Shown here piece by piece: positions 1 to 10,359 of a DNA stretch of 64,000 bases. The position numbers were made by a program, and so were the translations under genes. Origin of the DNA: Theropithecus gelada (Eukaryota; Chordata; Mammalia; Primates; Cercopithecidae); assembly GCF_003255815.1 (NCBI RefSeq), contig NC_037677.1, positions 107,295,100 through 107,359,099 of the forward strand, read 5' to 3'. The notes beneath the pieces were generated by a model. That model did no database searches. It saw only the letters and a program-made list of their open reading frames with translations, and was not told where the DNA came from. The stretch's first letter is position 1; each line of letters begins with the position of its first letter.

Positions 1-130
1 CACACACTGAAGCGGGAGGTAGAGGAGACACTCTGTGTGTGTGTGAGAGAGAGAGAGCGAGCATGTCCTGAGTGGGAGGTAGAGGTGGCACTGTGTGTGT
101 GTGCATGTTCATGCACTGGGTGGGAGGTAG
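1..130. repeat. GT/GA-rich minisatellite-like repeat at window edge
   Basis: The core GGGAGGTAG recurs at 14, 74 and 122. The first two copies are followed by a short spacer and a GT run, and the first also by a GA run. Copy spacing is 60 and 48 bases, so units are imperfect. The array probably continues left of the window. Its open frames are low-complexity translation only. Confidence 0.6.
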
Positions 131-690
131 GAGGTGACTTCCTCCAGCAGCAGGTGCAGAGCCCAGGCCTGGTGTGGTCTGACACATCTAAACAAAGGCA
201 ACTGCAGGATTCCACACATCCTCACTGCAGGGCCCTCATTCCTGTCCCTCTTCAGCACCAGCTGCCTTGGACCCCAGGGAATGAGCTCAGCAAGTGGGGG
301 CCACAGCGATGACAGCAGCTGGCACGGCCTTTGATAGATTTGTGCTCCAGCTTTAGCACTGTTCCCAGGAAGGATGGGTCTCTGCCCTCCTGCGGACTGG
401 AAGGAGGAGGAGGAGGAGGCAGGGAGGGGGGTGGTCTGGGGCTTGTAATTGGATAGGAGGCTGTGATGGTGGCAGCTGTGACAGGGGCCTGAGGAGGGGG
501 CTTGGGTGGATGGAACGAGGTTGGGCCTAGGGTTTGGACTCATTCATCACCCTGGAGGCAATTCTCCTGGGCTTTGGAACCCTCACTCCCACATCTACTC
601 CAGAGTCCCTCGTGTCACCAACACAGCCTGTGGGGGCATGATGTCTCCTAAGTAGGGAGAGCCCCAGGAAGCGCCCACTCGTCGAGGCAG
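131..690. other. Intergenic, no gene seen
   Basis: Unique-looking GC-moderate sequence with a short GGA-rich tract at about 398-432. The frames on both strands have no recognisable domain and no supporting splice context. Confidence 0.5.
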
Positions 691-699
691 ACAATACAC

Positions 700-900
700 G
701 TAGACTCTGGAAAAAGGCGTGGGTTTTGAGTCTCAGCTGTGCAACTTGTTAGTTGCGTGGTCTTGGGCAAGTCTGTTAACCTTTGTCTCCGTTTCCTCTC
801 TGGTAAAATGGAGACACCACATGAAACTATCTAAAAAGGTGGCTTGAGAACTATGTGTGAACAGAGTGCCTTGCGCACAGTGCTTGCTACGTGAGACTTA
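700..900 (+). repeat. MIR element, sense
   Basis: The MIR order is visible: a gap resembling 'agtctcagctgtgcaactt', then 'cttgggcaagt', then the pyrimidine block and 'gtaaaatgg', ending in the degenerate 'gcacagtgcttgcta' part. MIRs are old tRNA-derived SINEs. Confidence 0.8.
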
Positions 901-1639
901 GGTTTAGCTTTTTGTGCCAGTTGGCAGCCAGGTTACATTTGTAATATTTGGGGCTGGGTAAGTTTGCGTGTACTCACTCTGGCACGGGCTCAACAGCAGC
1001 TCCTGAAGAGGGAAAGTTTTCCTACAGTTATTTACTATTGTGTAACAAACGGCACCAAAACTCAGGTAGATTGAAACAAGCACGATTTGATTGCATCTTA
1101 TGAATTTGAAGATCGGAAATCCACGCAGGACTCACTAGGTGATTCTTTGTCTCACATGGCATTAGTGGTGGTTGCCTAAGTGGGATGGAGAGAGCAGATG
1201 GACTGGAGGGCCCAAGACGGCATCACTCCCGTGTCTGGTGTGTGTTTAGGGGAAGTGAGAAGGCTAGGCTCAGAGATGCTGTCAGCCAGAGGCCTGCAAG
1301 TGAGTTCTCTGGCCTGGCGGTCTCAGTGTGGCTGGACTTCTTACACGGAAGCTCAGGTTTACAAGAGGGAGTCCTAACTAATGGCTAAAGGGGAAGCTGC
1401 TAAATTGCTTTTGACCTAGCCTCGGAAGTCCTAGAACATCACTTCCACATCATTCAATTTGTCAGGCAGGTACTCAGCCCAGCCTAGTTTCACACAGAGG
1501 AGAATTGGGCTCCACCTCCCCATGGAGGAATAGCCATGATTTTGCAGTCATCTTTAATCTACCACAGTTACCCTCAACAAGTATTTTACAAAGTATTTGC
1601 ATAGAACATTTCCAGTGCCATCTCGGGAGAGAACTGGAT
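901..1639. other. Intergenic, no gene seen
   Basis: No coding evidence. The segment at about 1025-1090 (tttactattgtgtaacaaac and following) has the feel of an ancient interspersed repeat, but I cannot assign a family. Confidence 0.4.
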
Positions 1640-1860
1640 CAGCCATCAGGAAACCTGGTATTTGAATTCAGCCAACCATCACTCTGAGCTCCCATTACAC
1701 TAAAGACCCTGTGTCTGATGCTGGGAACACGAAGGAGGAAAGAGTGTGCTCCTGGTTTCTAGATCTCTGCTTGGACTTGCTTCTAACGTAGTGACCTCAG
1801 GCAAATCATATCCCTTCTTGGTGCCCACTTCCCTAGTGAGTAGAACAAGAAGGAGCATGG
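1640..1860 (+). repeat. Possible degraded MIR, sense
   Basis: The phrases 'tatttgaattcagcc' and 'gtgacctcaggcaaatcat' match the MIR core, with a large insertion or divergence between them. Confidence 0.45.
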
Positions 1861-2655
1861 ATGTGCTGGCCGTGAGCCTTTTCCTAGCACCAGAGCCCTG
1901 TGAGGCTGACTGGCACTACTGGGGAAACAGAGAGACCTGCCTGGCCTCATGCCACTTTTCCAGCTAGTTCCAGAGGTGTCTATGCACCTCTCATCTTAAG
2001 CAAAGTCAGAGAAAAACAGCTTCACAAAGCTCCACAGGGAAGAGGTACCTGGTCTGCCTAGAAGATTCTCAGCAGGACTCCTTTAAACTGCCAGCTGTCC
2101 CGAAGCTCTGGAAGAATGGATACACAAAAAGGGAATTCCTGGCCCTTTCTCAGAAACACTGAGACATAAAGCCCCCTTGCTCTGTGAACTCCAGTGTGTT
2201 GAGGAATGAGATTTGCAAGTCTGGCTGAGCCAAGGTGTTAAGGGGGAGAGTCCCAGGCCATGTAGAGCCCCTTTACTCACTGACTCTACACTGATCTCCT
2301 TGCCTGGAGAGGTCCCCAGAGCAGGCAAGCAGTCCAGATGGGGATCTCCAGAAGGCTTAGCAGACCACCAAGGCCCCAGTCTCTCCCCTTCAAGACCACC
2401 CTGGAGTCTCAAATCCTCTGGGTATCTATAGGCCAGGCCATCACAGGGAGGGAGTAGGGGAGCCAGGTTCTGACCACCAGTGGAGGAGGTGGGGGAGGGG
2501 AGGGTAGGCAGAGTGCTCTGGCCTGGAGCCAGGCTGTGGGATTTGCAATTATCCGGGGGCCTGTAAATACTTGGAGCCGCTTTTTAATCTTGAGGCTATG
2601 AGTAATTGAGCCAACTGTGTGTTGTATCCTACAGCTGGGCCCTGCTTCCTCCTAC
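1861..2655. other. Intergenic, no gene seen
   Basis: Unique sequence without splice-supported coding frames. A G-rich stretch lies at about 2481-2512. I see nothing else assignable. Confidence 0.4.
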
Positions 2656-2660
2656 TCACA

Positions 2661-2710
2661 GACACACACACATTTACTTACACCTGTTATACACACACAC
2701 ACACACACCA
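2661..2710. repeat. (CA)n simple repeat
   Basis: Two short CA runs are separated by about 20 bases; the longer is at about 2691-2708. This is a candidate microsatellite. Confidence 0.85.
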
Positions 2711-2739
2711 TTTAGAGAGAGAGAAGTACCTTGTGTGGA

Positions 2740-2945
2740 ATGTTTATACTCTGTGCCAGCTGTGCGTTAGGTGCTTTTCATATAATATCTCATTTAATTG
2801 TTACATCAACTCTGTAAGATGGGCCCCAATATCCCCATTTTGCAGAAAAAGAAACTGCGCCAAGGGGAGGTAAAGGGACTTGCCTAAAGATCCACAGCTC
2901 ATAAGTAGCAGAAAGAGGACTTGAGACCCTGTTCCCCTCCCCACT
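2740..2945 (-). repeat. MIR element, antisense
   Basis: The reverse-complement MIR order is clear: 'tctgtgccagctgtgcgtta', 'ctcatttaattgttacatca', 'ccccattttgcag', 'aaactgcg', 'ttgcctaaagatccacagct', then the 'ggacttgagaccc' end. Confidence 0.85.
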
Positions 2946-3059
2946 AGCTCAGGCCCTTCCATAGGCTCAGTTCAAGGTGGCTAGACATTGCCTGACATCA
3001 CCTCTTTTTGGTATCTAATGGGGACATTGGACTTAAAAATGACCACACATCTAAAAGAA

Positions 3060-3770
3060 AAGGTTAATAAATTCTTTTAAAAAAAGAATTTTTTGCATGT
3101 CCAAAAAATACACCACGAGTGAAGCCAAAAGACAAGTGTCAAGCTAAGAAAAAAAAAAAATGCAATTGACATTAAGGCAAAAAACTAATCTTATCTTCAT
3201 AACATATAATATAAAGAGTTCCTATCATTTATATGAAATAATGCCAAAACAATTTTTAAAATGGGCGAAGGATAAAGACTCTTCAGAAAAAGAAATACAA
3301 GCAGTTCTTAATCAATGAAAAGATGTTTGTCCTCACTTATAAAAAGAATAATACAAATTTAAGCTATACTGACATTTATATTTGGCAAATAACTCAATTC
3401 CACATTATACAAAGAAATTCTACAATATAATCAGAAAAATACAGATGACTCAATTTTAATTTTTAAAATGGGCAAAAGCATTTCCCAAAGCCAATACACA
3501 TTGGAAAGTCTTCAGAGAATGTGAATTAAAATCACAAATTACTACTACATATCCACCAGTGTGGCTAAAATTAAAAAGACTCACAGTATCAAGTGTTGAG
3601 GACAGAGAGCAACTGAGACTCTTGTATACTGCTGGTGGGAGTGTAAACCACCACCATTGGTACAACCACTTTGGGAAAAGGTCTGATGGTTCATAAAACC
3701 AGAACATACAACCACCTATGATTAGTAATTCTACTCATAGTTACATACTTCAGATAAATTAGCACATTTT
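3060..3770 (+). repeat. Old L1 fragment, sense (ORF2 3' part)
   Basis: Phrases typical of the L1 reverse-transcriptase gene 3' region appear in order: 'aaaatgggcgaaggat', 'gaaaagatgtttgtcctcac', 'tgctggtgggagtgtaaacc'. The coding frame is broken many times. It is an L1M-age copy, not active. Confidence 0.7.
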
Positions 3771-3774
3771 TACC

Positions 3775-5395
3775 ACCCCCAAAAAGGTTTCTTATGCCCC
3801 TTTGTAGTCAGTCCCCTTGGTCCCAGGAAACCATTGATCTGCTTTTTGTCAATATAAATTAATTTTTCATTTCTAGAAATTCAAATATATGGAATAATAC
3901 ATTATACTCTTCTGTATCTTGCTTCTTTTCCTCCACACATTTTTGAAATTCATATGTTGCTATTGTACTCCTTTTTATTGCTATGTAATATTCCATCATA
4001 TAAACATATCACAATTTTTTAAATCCGCATACTACTGATGAATATTTAGATTGTTTCTAGTTTTTGGCTATTATGAATAAAGCTGCTGAGAGCATTTATA
4101 TAGTGGTCTTTGTGTAGACGTATCATATTTTAAATTCTTCTGGAGGAATTTAATTTCAGTAGGTGAGCAATTTCTGGGTTGTAGAGGTTGTATAGTAAGC
4201 ATATTTGAACTCTATTAGGAACTGCCAAACTGCCGTCCAAGTAGTTGTATCATATTATTTTCCCACCAGCAGCATATGAGAGTTCCAGTTCCTCTGTACC
4301 CTCACCAACATTTTATATCACCAGTCTTTTAAATCTGAGCCATTTTACTGGGTGTACGATGCTCTTATTATGGTTTTACTTTGCATTTCCCTGGTAACTA
4401 ATAATGTTGAGCTTTTAAAAATTACTTCTTGGCCATTTGCTTATCTTCTTTTATGTTTTAAATCTTTGTTCATCATAAAAAACTCCTGATTTGCATTTTT
4501 AATACAGAGTTGTAAAGTTCCTCCTATATTCTGGATTCAAGCTATTTGTTAGATATATGTGCTGTGAACATTTTCTTGGTTTGTGCCTTACCTTTTCATT
4601 TTCTTAATGGTGGCTTTGGAAGAGCAGAAGTTCTACTTTTAATGAAATCTAATTTATTAATCTTTAAAGTTTGTGCAAAGATTTTTTTTCTATTTTTATT
4701 TGAAATTTTATAATCAGCATTTACATTTAGGTCTATGATTCATTTTGAGTTAATTGTTGTGTATGGTGTGAAGTGAGAGTCAAAATTTATTTTATTTTAT
4801 TGAGATGGAGTCTCACTCTGTCTGGAGTGCAATGTCACAATTTCCGCCTCCCAGGTTCAAGTGATTCTCCTGCCTCAGCCTCCTGAGTAGCTGGAATTAC
4901 AGGCATGCGCCACCACACCTGGCTAAGTTTTGTATTTTTAGTAGAGACGGGGTTTCACCACGTTGGCCAGGTGGGTCTTGACCTCCTGGCTTCACGTAAT
5001 CTGCCCACCTTGGCCTCCCAAATTGCTGGGATTACAGGCATGAGCCACTGTGCCCAGCCCAAGGTTTAAGTATTTTTCATGAAGCTGTCCATTGGATCCA
5101 ATACCATTTGTTAAAAAGATTGTATTTCTCCCATTGAATTATCCTGGCACCACTGAAAATCAATTGACTATATATGTATAGGCCTATTTCTCACTCTATT
5201 CTCATCTATTGATCTCTATATCTGTCATTCCATACAGTCTTGATGACTGTAACTTAATGGTAATTCTCAAATTTAGTAGTGTAGGTCCTCTGGATTTCTT
5301 CCTTTATCAAAACTGTTTTTAGCTATTTTAAGTTTTTTTTTTTTTACTCTCCATTTATATTTTACAATCAGAATATCATTTTTTAATTTTTTTAA
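3775..5395 (-). repeat. Old L1 fragment, antisense, split by an Alu
   Basis: The antisense L1M 3' region is recognisable: 'ttgctatgtaatattccatc', 'ttggctattatgaataaagc', 'ttctgggttgtagagg'. An Alu at 4785-5059 interrupts it, and L1-like sequence resumes with 'aagctgtccattggatccaa'. It is opposite in strand to the L1 just before it, so two separate insertions lie head to tail. Confidence 0.65.
4785..5059 (-). mobile_element. Alu, antisense
   Basis: Antisense Alu from 'gagatggagtctcactctgt' to 'gagccactgtgcccagcc', preceded by a TTTTA-rich tail. Several bases are missing in the 3' monomer next to the tail ('ctctgtctggagtgcaatg'). Confidence 0.9.
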
Positions 5396-5998
5396 CTTTT
5401 AGGTTCAGGGGTATATGTGCAGGTTTGTTATAGATAAACTTGTGTAGTGGGGATTTGTTGTACAGATTATTTTATTACCCAGGTACTAAACCTAGTACCC
5501 AACAGTTATTTTTTTTCTGATCCTCTCCCTCCTCCTACACTCTGTCCTTAAATAGACTTCCTTAAATAGTCTGTTGTTTTCCTCTTTGTGTCCACATGTT
5601 CTCATCATTTAGCTCCCACTTATAAGTGAGAACATGTGATATTTGGTTTTCTGTCCTGCATTAGTTTGCAGAGGATGATAGCCTCCAGCTCTATCCATGT
5701 TCCTGTGAAGGACATGAGCTCGTTCTTTTTTATGGCTGCATAGTATTCCATGGTGTATATATACCACGTTTTCTTTATCCAGTCTATCATTGATGGGCAT
5801 TTAGGTCTATTCCATGTCTTTGCTATTGTGAATAGTGCTGCAATGAACATACATGTGAATGTGTCTTTATGGTGGAATGATTTATATTTCTTTGGGTATA
5901 CCCAATAATGGGATTGCTGGATTGAACAGTAGTTCTGTTTTTAGCTTTTTAAGGAATCACCACACCACTTTCCACAACGGTTGAACCAATTTACACAC
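5396..5998 (-). mobile_element. Primate-age L1 3' end, antisense, 5' truncated
   Basis: This matches the 3' untranslated and final ORF2 part of an L1P-type element. The start 'aggttcaggggtatatgtgc' is the classic antisense 3' end, and further in are 'cacttataagtgagaacatg' and 'gcatagtattccatggtgta'. Frameshifts break the reverse-transcriptase C-terminus. The copy ends near 5998, so it is a roughly 600-bp truncated insertion. Confidence 0.85.
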
Positions 5999-6489
5999 CT
6001 ACCAAGTGCATTTACAACACCCAGCAACCCAGATGGGAACTCTATTAGCATCGTTGTTAGTTTCTCCCTTTCTCCCATTCCTCATATCCAAATAGCTACC
6101 ATGACCTGTGGGTTTTATTTCCTGAATTTTATGAAACATGTCCCTGCCTCTCCACTACTTTGCCATTAACTCAGTGAAAGCCACCACTGACTCTAGTTTG
6201 CACAAATGCAGCAGCATCCTAATGGTTTTTCACAGAATTCTTACTGATTACAAAGGAGTTACTGATTACAAAAGAGTGGAGAAGATGAGCAGACACCATC
6301 TTAGTCAACAGATCAAAATGAACATCATTGTTAACGGGACAAATTGAAACCGGGGACCCCTTGATAAGATGCAATGAGAAAAATCACGTCTGTGATACTC
6401 CTGCCAAAGATGCATAACCTGAATCCAAGTATGGAGGAGACTTAAGGGACACTTAGGGGACATTCTACAAAATAACTGACCTGTTACTT

Positions 6490-6785
6490 TCTTTTTTTTT
6501 TTTTGAAACGGAGTCTCGCTCTGTCACACAGGCTGGAGTGCAGCGGCGTGATCTCGGCTCACTGCAAGCTCCACCTCCTGGGTTCAAGCCATTCTCCTGC
6601 CTCAGCCTCCTGAGTAGCTGGGATTATAGCCGCCCGCCACCATGGCCAGCCTTGTTTTTGTATTTTTAGTAGAGATGGGGTTTCACAGTGTTAAGCTAGG
6701 ATGGTCTTGATTTCCTGACCTCATGATCCGCCTGCCTCGGCCTCTCAAAGTGCTAGGATTACAGGCGTGAGCCACCACGCCCGCC
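6490..6785 (-). mobile_element. Alu (AluY/S type), antisense
   Basis: Full-length antisense Alu beginning after a T-run with 'gaaacggagtctcgctctgt' and ending 'gagccaccacgcccgcc'. It abuts the next Alu directly. Confidence 0.93.
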
Positions 6786-7113
6786 TTTTTTTCTTTTTTT
6801 TTTTTTTTTGAGATGGAGTCTCACTCTGTTGCCCAGGCTGGAGTGCAGTGGTGCAATCTCGGCTCACTGCAACCTCTGCCTCCTGGGTTCAAGTGATTCT
6901 CTTGCCTCCCTCCCAGGTAGCTGGGATTACACCTGGGTAGCTTGGGTGCACGCCACCACACCCGGCTAATTTTTTTTTTTTTTTTTTGCATTTTTAGTGC
7001 AGATGGGGTTTCACCATATTGGCCAGGCTGGTTTCGAACTCCTGACCTCAGGTGATCCACCCACCTCAGCCTCCCAAAGTGCTGGGATTATAGGCTTGAG
7101 CCACCATGCCCGG
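6786..7113 (-). mobile_element. Alu, antisense, adjacent copy
   Basis: Second antisense Alu, from 'gagatggagtctcactctgt' to 'gagccaccatgcccggct'. The internal A-rich linker is expanded to a long T-run near 6969-6987. Confidence 0.93.
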
Positions 7114-7372
7114 CTGACCTGTTATCTTTAAAAGTGTCAAGATCATGAAAGTCAAGGAAAGATCAAGGAACTATTCCATCTTTCAGGATTTAAGGAAGCT
7201 GAAGAAACATGACAACTAAATGCACTGTATGATTTGGAGCTGGATCGTTTTGCTATAAAGAAAATGATTGGGACAACTGGCAAAACTCGGATAGTGTCTG
7301 AGGATTACAAGAGAGTAATGCAACTATGTCAAATCTCTGCTTTGTATTGAGGTTATGCAGGATAAATCACAC

Positions 7373-7579
7373 ACTAGAGACCAACCTGCACAACATAGGG
7401 AGATCCCTGTCTCTACAAAAAATAAAAAAAATAATTAGCTGGGCATGGTTGTGCACATCTGTGGTGCCAGCTACTCAGGAGACTGAGTTGGGAGGATCAC
7501 TTGAGCCCAGGGGCTTGCGGCTGCAGTGAGCTGGGATCATACCCCTGTATTCCAGCCCGGCTGACAGAAAGGCTTTGTC
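7373..7579 (+). mobile_element. Old 5'-truncated Alu, sense
   Basis: Starts within the left arm ('gagaccaacctgcacaac') and runs to the 3' end 'ttccagcccggctgacag'. It is divergent, AluJ-like. Confidence 0.8.
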
Positions 7580-7699
7580 TTTTTTTTTTTTTTTTTTTTT
7601 TTTGAGACGGAGTCTCGCTCTGTCGCTCAGGCTGGAGTGCAGTGGCGCGATCTCAGCTCACTGCAAGCTCCGCCTCCTGGGTTTACGCCATTTTCCTGA
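7580..7699 (-). mobile_element. 5'-truncated AluY inserted in the older Alu's tail
   Basis: Antisense orientation: T-run, then 'gagacggagtctcgctctgt', then 'ctgcaagctccgcctcctgg', stopping at 'ttttcctga'. Only about the last 100 Alu bases are present. The flanks 'agaaaggctttgtct' (7566-7580) and 'agaaaggttttgtctt' (7699-7714) form a target-site duplication with one mismatch. Confidence 0.85.
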
Positions 7700-7899
7700 G
7701 AAAGGTTTTGTCTTAATGCTCCCCCACTGTCCTCATACCCCGCCAACCTCAAAAAAACAAAACAAAACAAAAAGTCAGTAAAGTGTTCAGGAATAATGAG
7801 GCATCAGGTCAGTTTCTTACTCTCAAATAGAAGAAAATAAGTTACTTGTACTTCCAAATTTTCTGTAAGTTTGTGCTTATTTCAAAAGTCTTCAAAAAG

Positions 7900-8660
7900 G
7901 TACACATAAATGATACACATTTACTTCTAGATTTATTTATATTCTCTATATAAGAAATAAATACAGATAAAATACATACAGAAATAAATTCACGCTGAAA
8001 CTTCCAGTTCCAATTTCACACCATATAATTCATTCTCATTTTCTCCCTTTACATCTTTGCAACCCATTTCTCCAATGGCAAGAATTCTGGTTTCATTATC
8101 CTGAATCTGTTGCCTTCTTTGATTAATCCCCCTGTAGGTGACCAGTGTCCATGTCCTCCACTAATCCTTCCCTCATCAGACACTCTCCTCTCTGCTTGGG
8201 CCCCAAATCCCCCGTTCCAGGCCACCTGTCACCTATGCATAGATGCTCTCATCAGCTCAGGAACTCAGCCTCCCCACATGTGGATGTCCTCTTCACTCCA
8301 CTTGGACTCTGACACCCATGCCAGGCTGGGCCTCTGCCCTTCGCAGTGAATGTTCTCCTTGCCCTACCTGTTCTATGACTCTCCATATTGGGCCACCACT
8401 TCCCCGCACCACCAGAGTCCCTTCTCACACAACTTGGTCTCTTACCTTTCATGCTGGGCTGCCCCTCCATTGGGGCAACTGCTTTGCTCTCTTCCCATTC
8501 TGATTCCCGTGACATGCGACCTCCCAAATGGATGCCTTCCTCACCCTCCACAGACTCCGACACCCTCAGTCTGGGTCACTGCAGTGTTCTCCTCCCCAGT
8601 CCCCCCACCCGCCCATGAATTGTTCAGCAAGGAAAGGAGAGGGAAGGAGAAGAAGCAGTT
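7900..8660. repeat. Intergenic; degenerate internal repetition at 8160-8620
   Basis: No gene is seen. Between about 8160 and 8620 a C/T-rich sequence repeats loosely, with 'ctgggc' or 'ttgggc' followed by CCCC-rich text at about 8328, 8389 and 8454, plus two 'gactctgacaccc'-like phrases near 8305 and 8549. It resembles a decayed minisatellite. Confidence 0.4.
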
Positions 8661-8674
8661 ACCCATTTTCTTTT

Positions 8675-8815
8675 TTTTTAGTAAACGAAGAAACCGAGGC
8701 TTAGGCAGGTCACGTTACCAGCCTGAAGTCGCACAGTTAATAAGTGGTAGAGATAGAATTTGAACCCAAGAAGCCAGTCTCCAGAGTTCCTGCTCAGACC
8801 TGCTATGCTGTGGCC
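8675..8815 (-). repeat. MIR fragment, antisense
   Basis: 'gaagaaaccgaggcttaggc', 'gaagtcgcacagttaataag' and 'gaatttgaaccc' follow the antisense MIR order. Confidence 0.75.
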
Positions 8816-8884
8816 TGTTCATAAGGGCGCCCTTGACACCCCTGCTGCCTGAGTTGACTCGGTTCCAGCCCTATGAGTCTAAGC

Positions 8885-9030
8885 TGTACAACAGCTGTTA
8901 TTTCATTTCACAAATGAGAAAACGGAGAGTTGGAGAACTTGAGTACCTTGCCCAAGGCCACACAGCATGGAAGCAGCCTGGATTTGACCCCGTGCCTTTT
9001 GGACTCCAGACTTATGAGGGTAATCACTGT
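8885..9030 (-). repeat. MIR fragment, antisense
   Basis: 'atttcacaaatgagaaaacg', 'ttgcccaaggccacacagc' and 'ctggatttgaccc' are MIR phrases in antisense order. This is a second copy close to the previous one. Confidence 0.75.
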
Positions 9031-9149
9031 GCCAGAGGGCACAGAGGGAAGGCAGTTGACTCTGACTTTCAATTCCTATCTCATCCCAGGAATATCTGAC
9101 TCAAGGCAGGGTCCTTGTGTGGCTTTTGGGGGTCTCCTGGCTCACTTTC

Positions 9150-9355
9150 AGCTGACTAAGGCAGTGTGGCTCAGAAGCAAGTACATGCAATTTGAGTCTT
9201 TGCCACTTACTTGCTGTGTGGCTTTGGGAAAGCCGCCATCTCTGAGTAGACACAATAATGTCACTCTTCCGCATGGCCATGAGGAATCAATGAGATCGCA
9301 GGTCGTTTGCTTGTATGGGGCCTGGCCCAGAGTGGGCTTTCAGTAAATGGAAGCT
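9150..9355 (+). repeat. MIR, sense
   Basis: 'ttgccacttacttgctgtgt', 'ggctttgggaaag' and the 'agagtgggctttcagtaaat' end fit the sense MIR. Confidence 0.75.
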
Positions 9356-9359
9356 CTTA

Positions 9360-10084
9360 CTGTTGTAAAAACAAACCTCAGAAGGCAGTGAGGGAGGTCT
9401 TGTCCAGCACCTAATAGAGAGAAGGTGTCATGGAGAGTTCAGAGGCATGCAGACTAGGAGTGGGTGGAGAGCCAAGAGCTTTAACCCTGAGTTTGATCAT
9501 CAGGCCGTGGAGGGTCATTCTTTTACTGCCTCCAAGCAGGAGTTCTTAATTAAGGCAAAACAAATTATTTTTTTGTTTGTTTTCTTTTTTTTCCCCAATA
9601 ACCCTTTTGCACTCCCAAGGAAAAATAAATTATTACTGGCACATTTTATTAGGGTTATCAAAGGAAGCCAAAAATCTGTCAGTGGGATGTGGAATGCAGG
9701 AAGCACTATCTCCAGGGACACTAAGGGGTTGTTGGAGTCGGCTTCTCCTTTTCGGGGAGTGTTAGAGAGGTAGAGCTGAGATCAGTGGGATGAACTGCTC
9801 TTGCCGGATGGGAGTAACCTTTTACGAACTCCTCCATGGTTCCAGCTTCTGGGGCCTGGGCTCACTTGCATGCCCCAGACCTGTTGGAGAGTGGTCTCGA
9901 CTTTTCACTTTCTCCTTCACTGAATCCCTCAGCCTGAGAAGTCAGGTTGACCATCTAAGGATCTGGGCTCTTAGCTGGCCAGACAGAGATCTCCAGCTGC
10001 CAGTACCTTCCCAGAGAGAGGCTGGACCCTCTGGTCCACTTTCTGCTGGAGCCCCCAAGAGACTGACATACGAGGAAAAGATCA
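9360..10084. other. Intergenic, no gene seen
   Basis: Unique sequence with short random frames. Nothing assignable. Confidence 0.4.
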
Positions 10085-10260
10085 CACGCTTCAAATTCAG
10101 AGAAGCCTGAATTTGAACCTTGGCATGTGTGTGCGCTAGGCTAAGTTTCTTCACCTTCTCAGGTCTCAGTATCTTCATCTATAAAGAGAGGCCAAGTCAT
10201 GCATACCTTATATGGATGTTGTGAAGGTTGAGTGAGTGTCTTTTGTTATTCCATAAGCCA
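10085..10260 (+). repeat. MIR, sense
   Basis: 'cctgaatttgaaccttggc', 'tcagtatcttcatctataaa' and 'ggatgttgtgaaggttgagt' fit a diverged MIR. Confidence 0.65.
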
Positions 10261-10359
10261 ATGTTTGTTGAATGTTTGCTGTGGTTGATTTTATTGTTTT
10301 CAAATCCTGGCTGTGCTCCTAATTGGTTGAGTGACCTTAGAAGAACTTGCTTTAACATC

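Larger units (their letters stand above)
6300..7900 (+). repeat. Decayed L1M-type 3' sequence carrying four Alus
   Basis: The pieces at about 6300-6489, 7114-7372 and 7714-7900 read as one old element once Alus are set aside. They include 'gacaactaaatgcactgtat', 'gattgggacaactggcaaaa' and 'catcaggtcagtttcttac', phrases I associate with L1M 3' untranslated ends. Family assignment is uncertain. The preceding 5999-6300 is unassigned. Confidence 0.5.

Noticed and set aside
252..275. Half of a REST-like (NRSE) motif, TTCAGCACC
   Set aside because: The right half-site is missing at usual or known alternative spacing; likely chance.
5609..5850. Protein-like minus-strand frames resembling a reverse-transcriptase end
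   Set aside because: They are the frameshifted remains of a truncated L1 3' end, not a gene.
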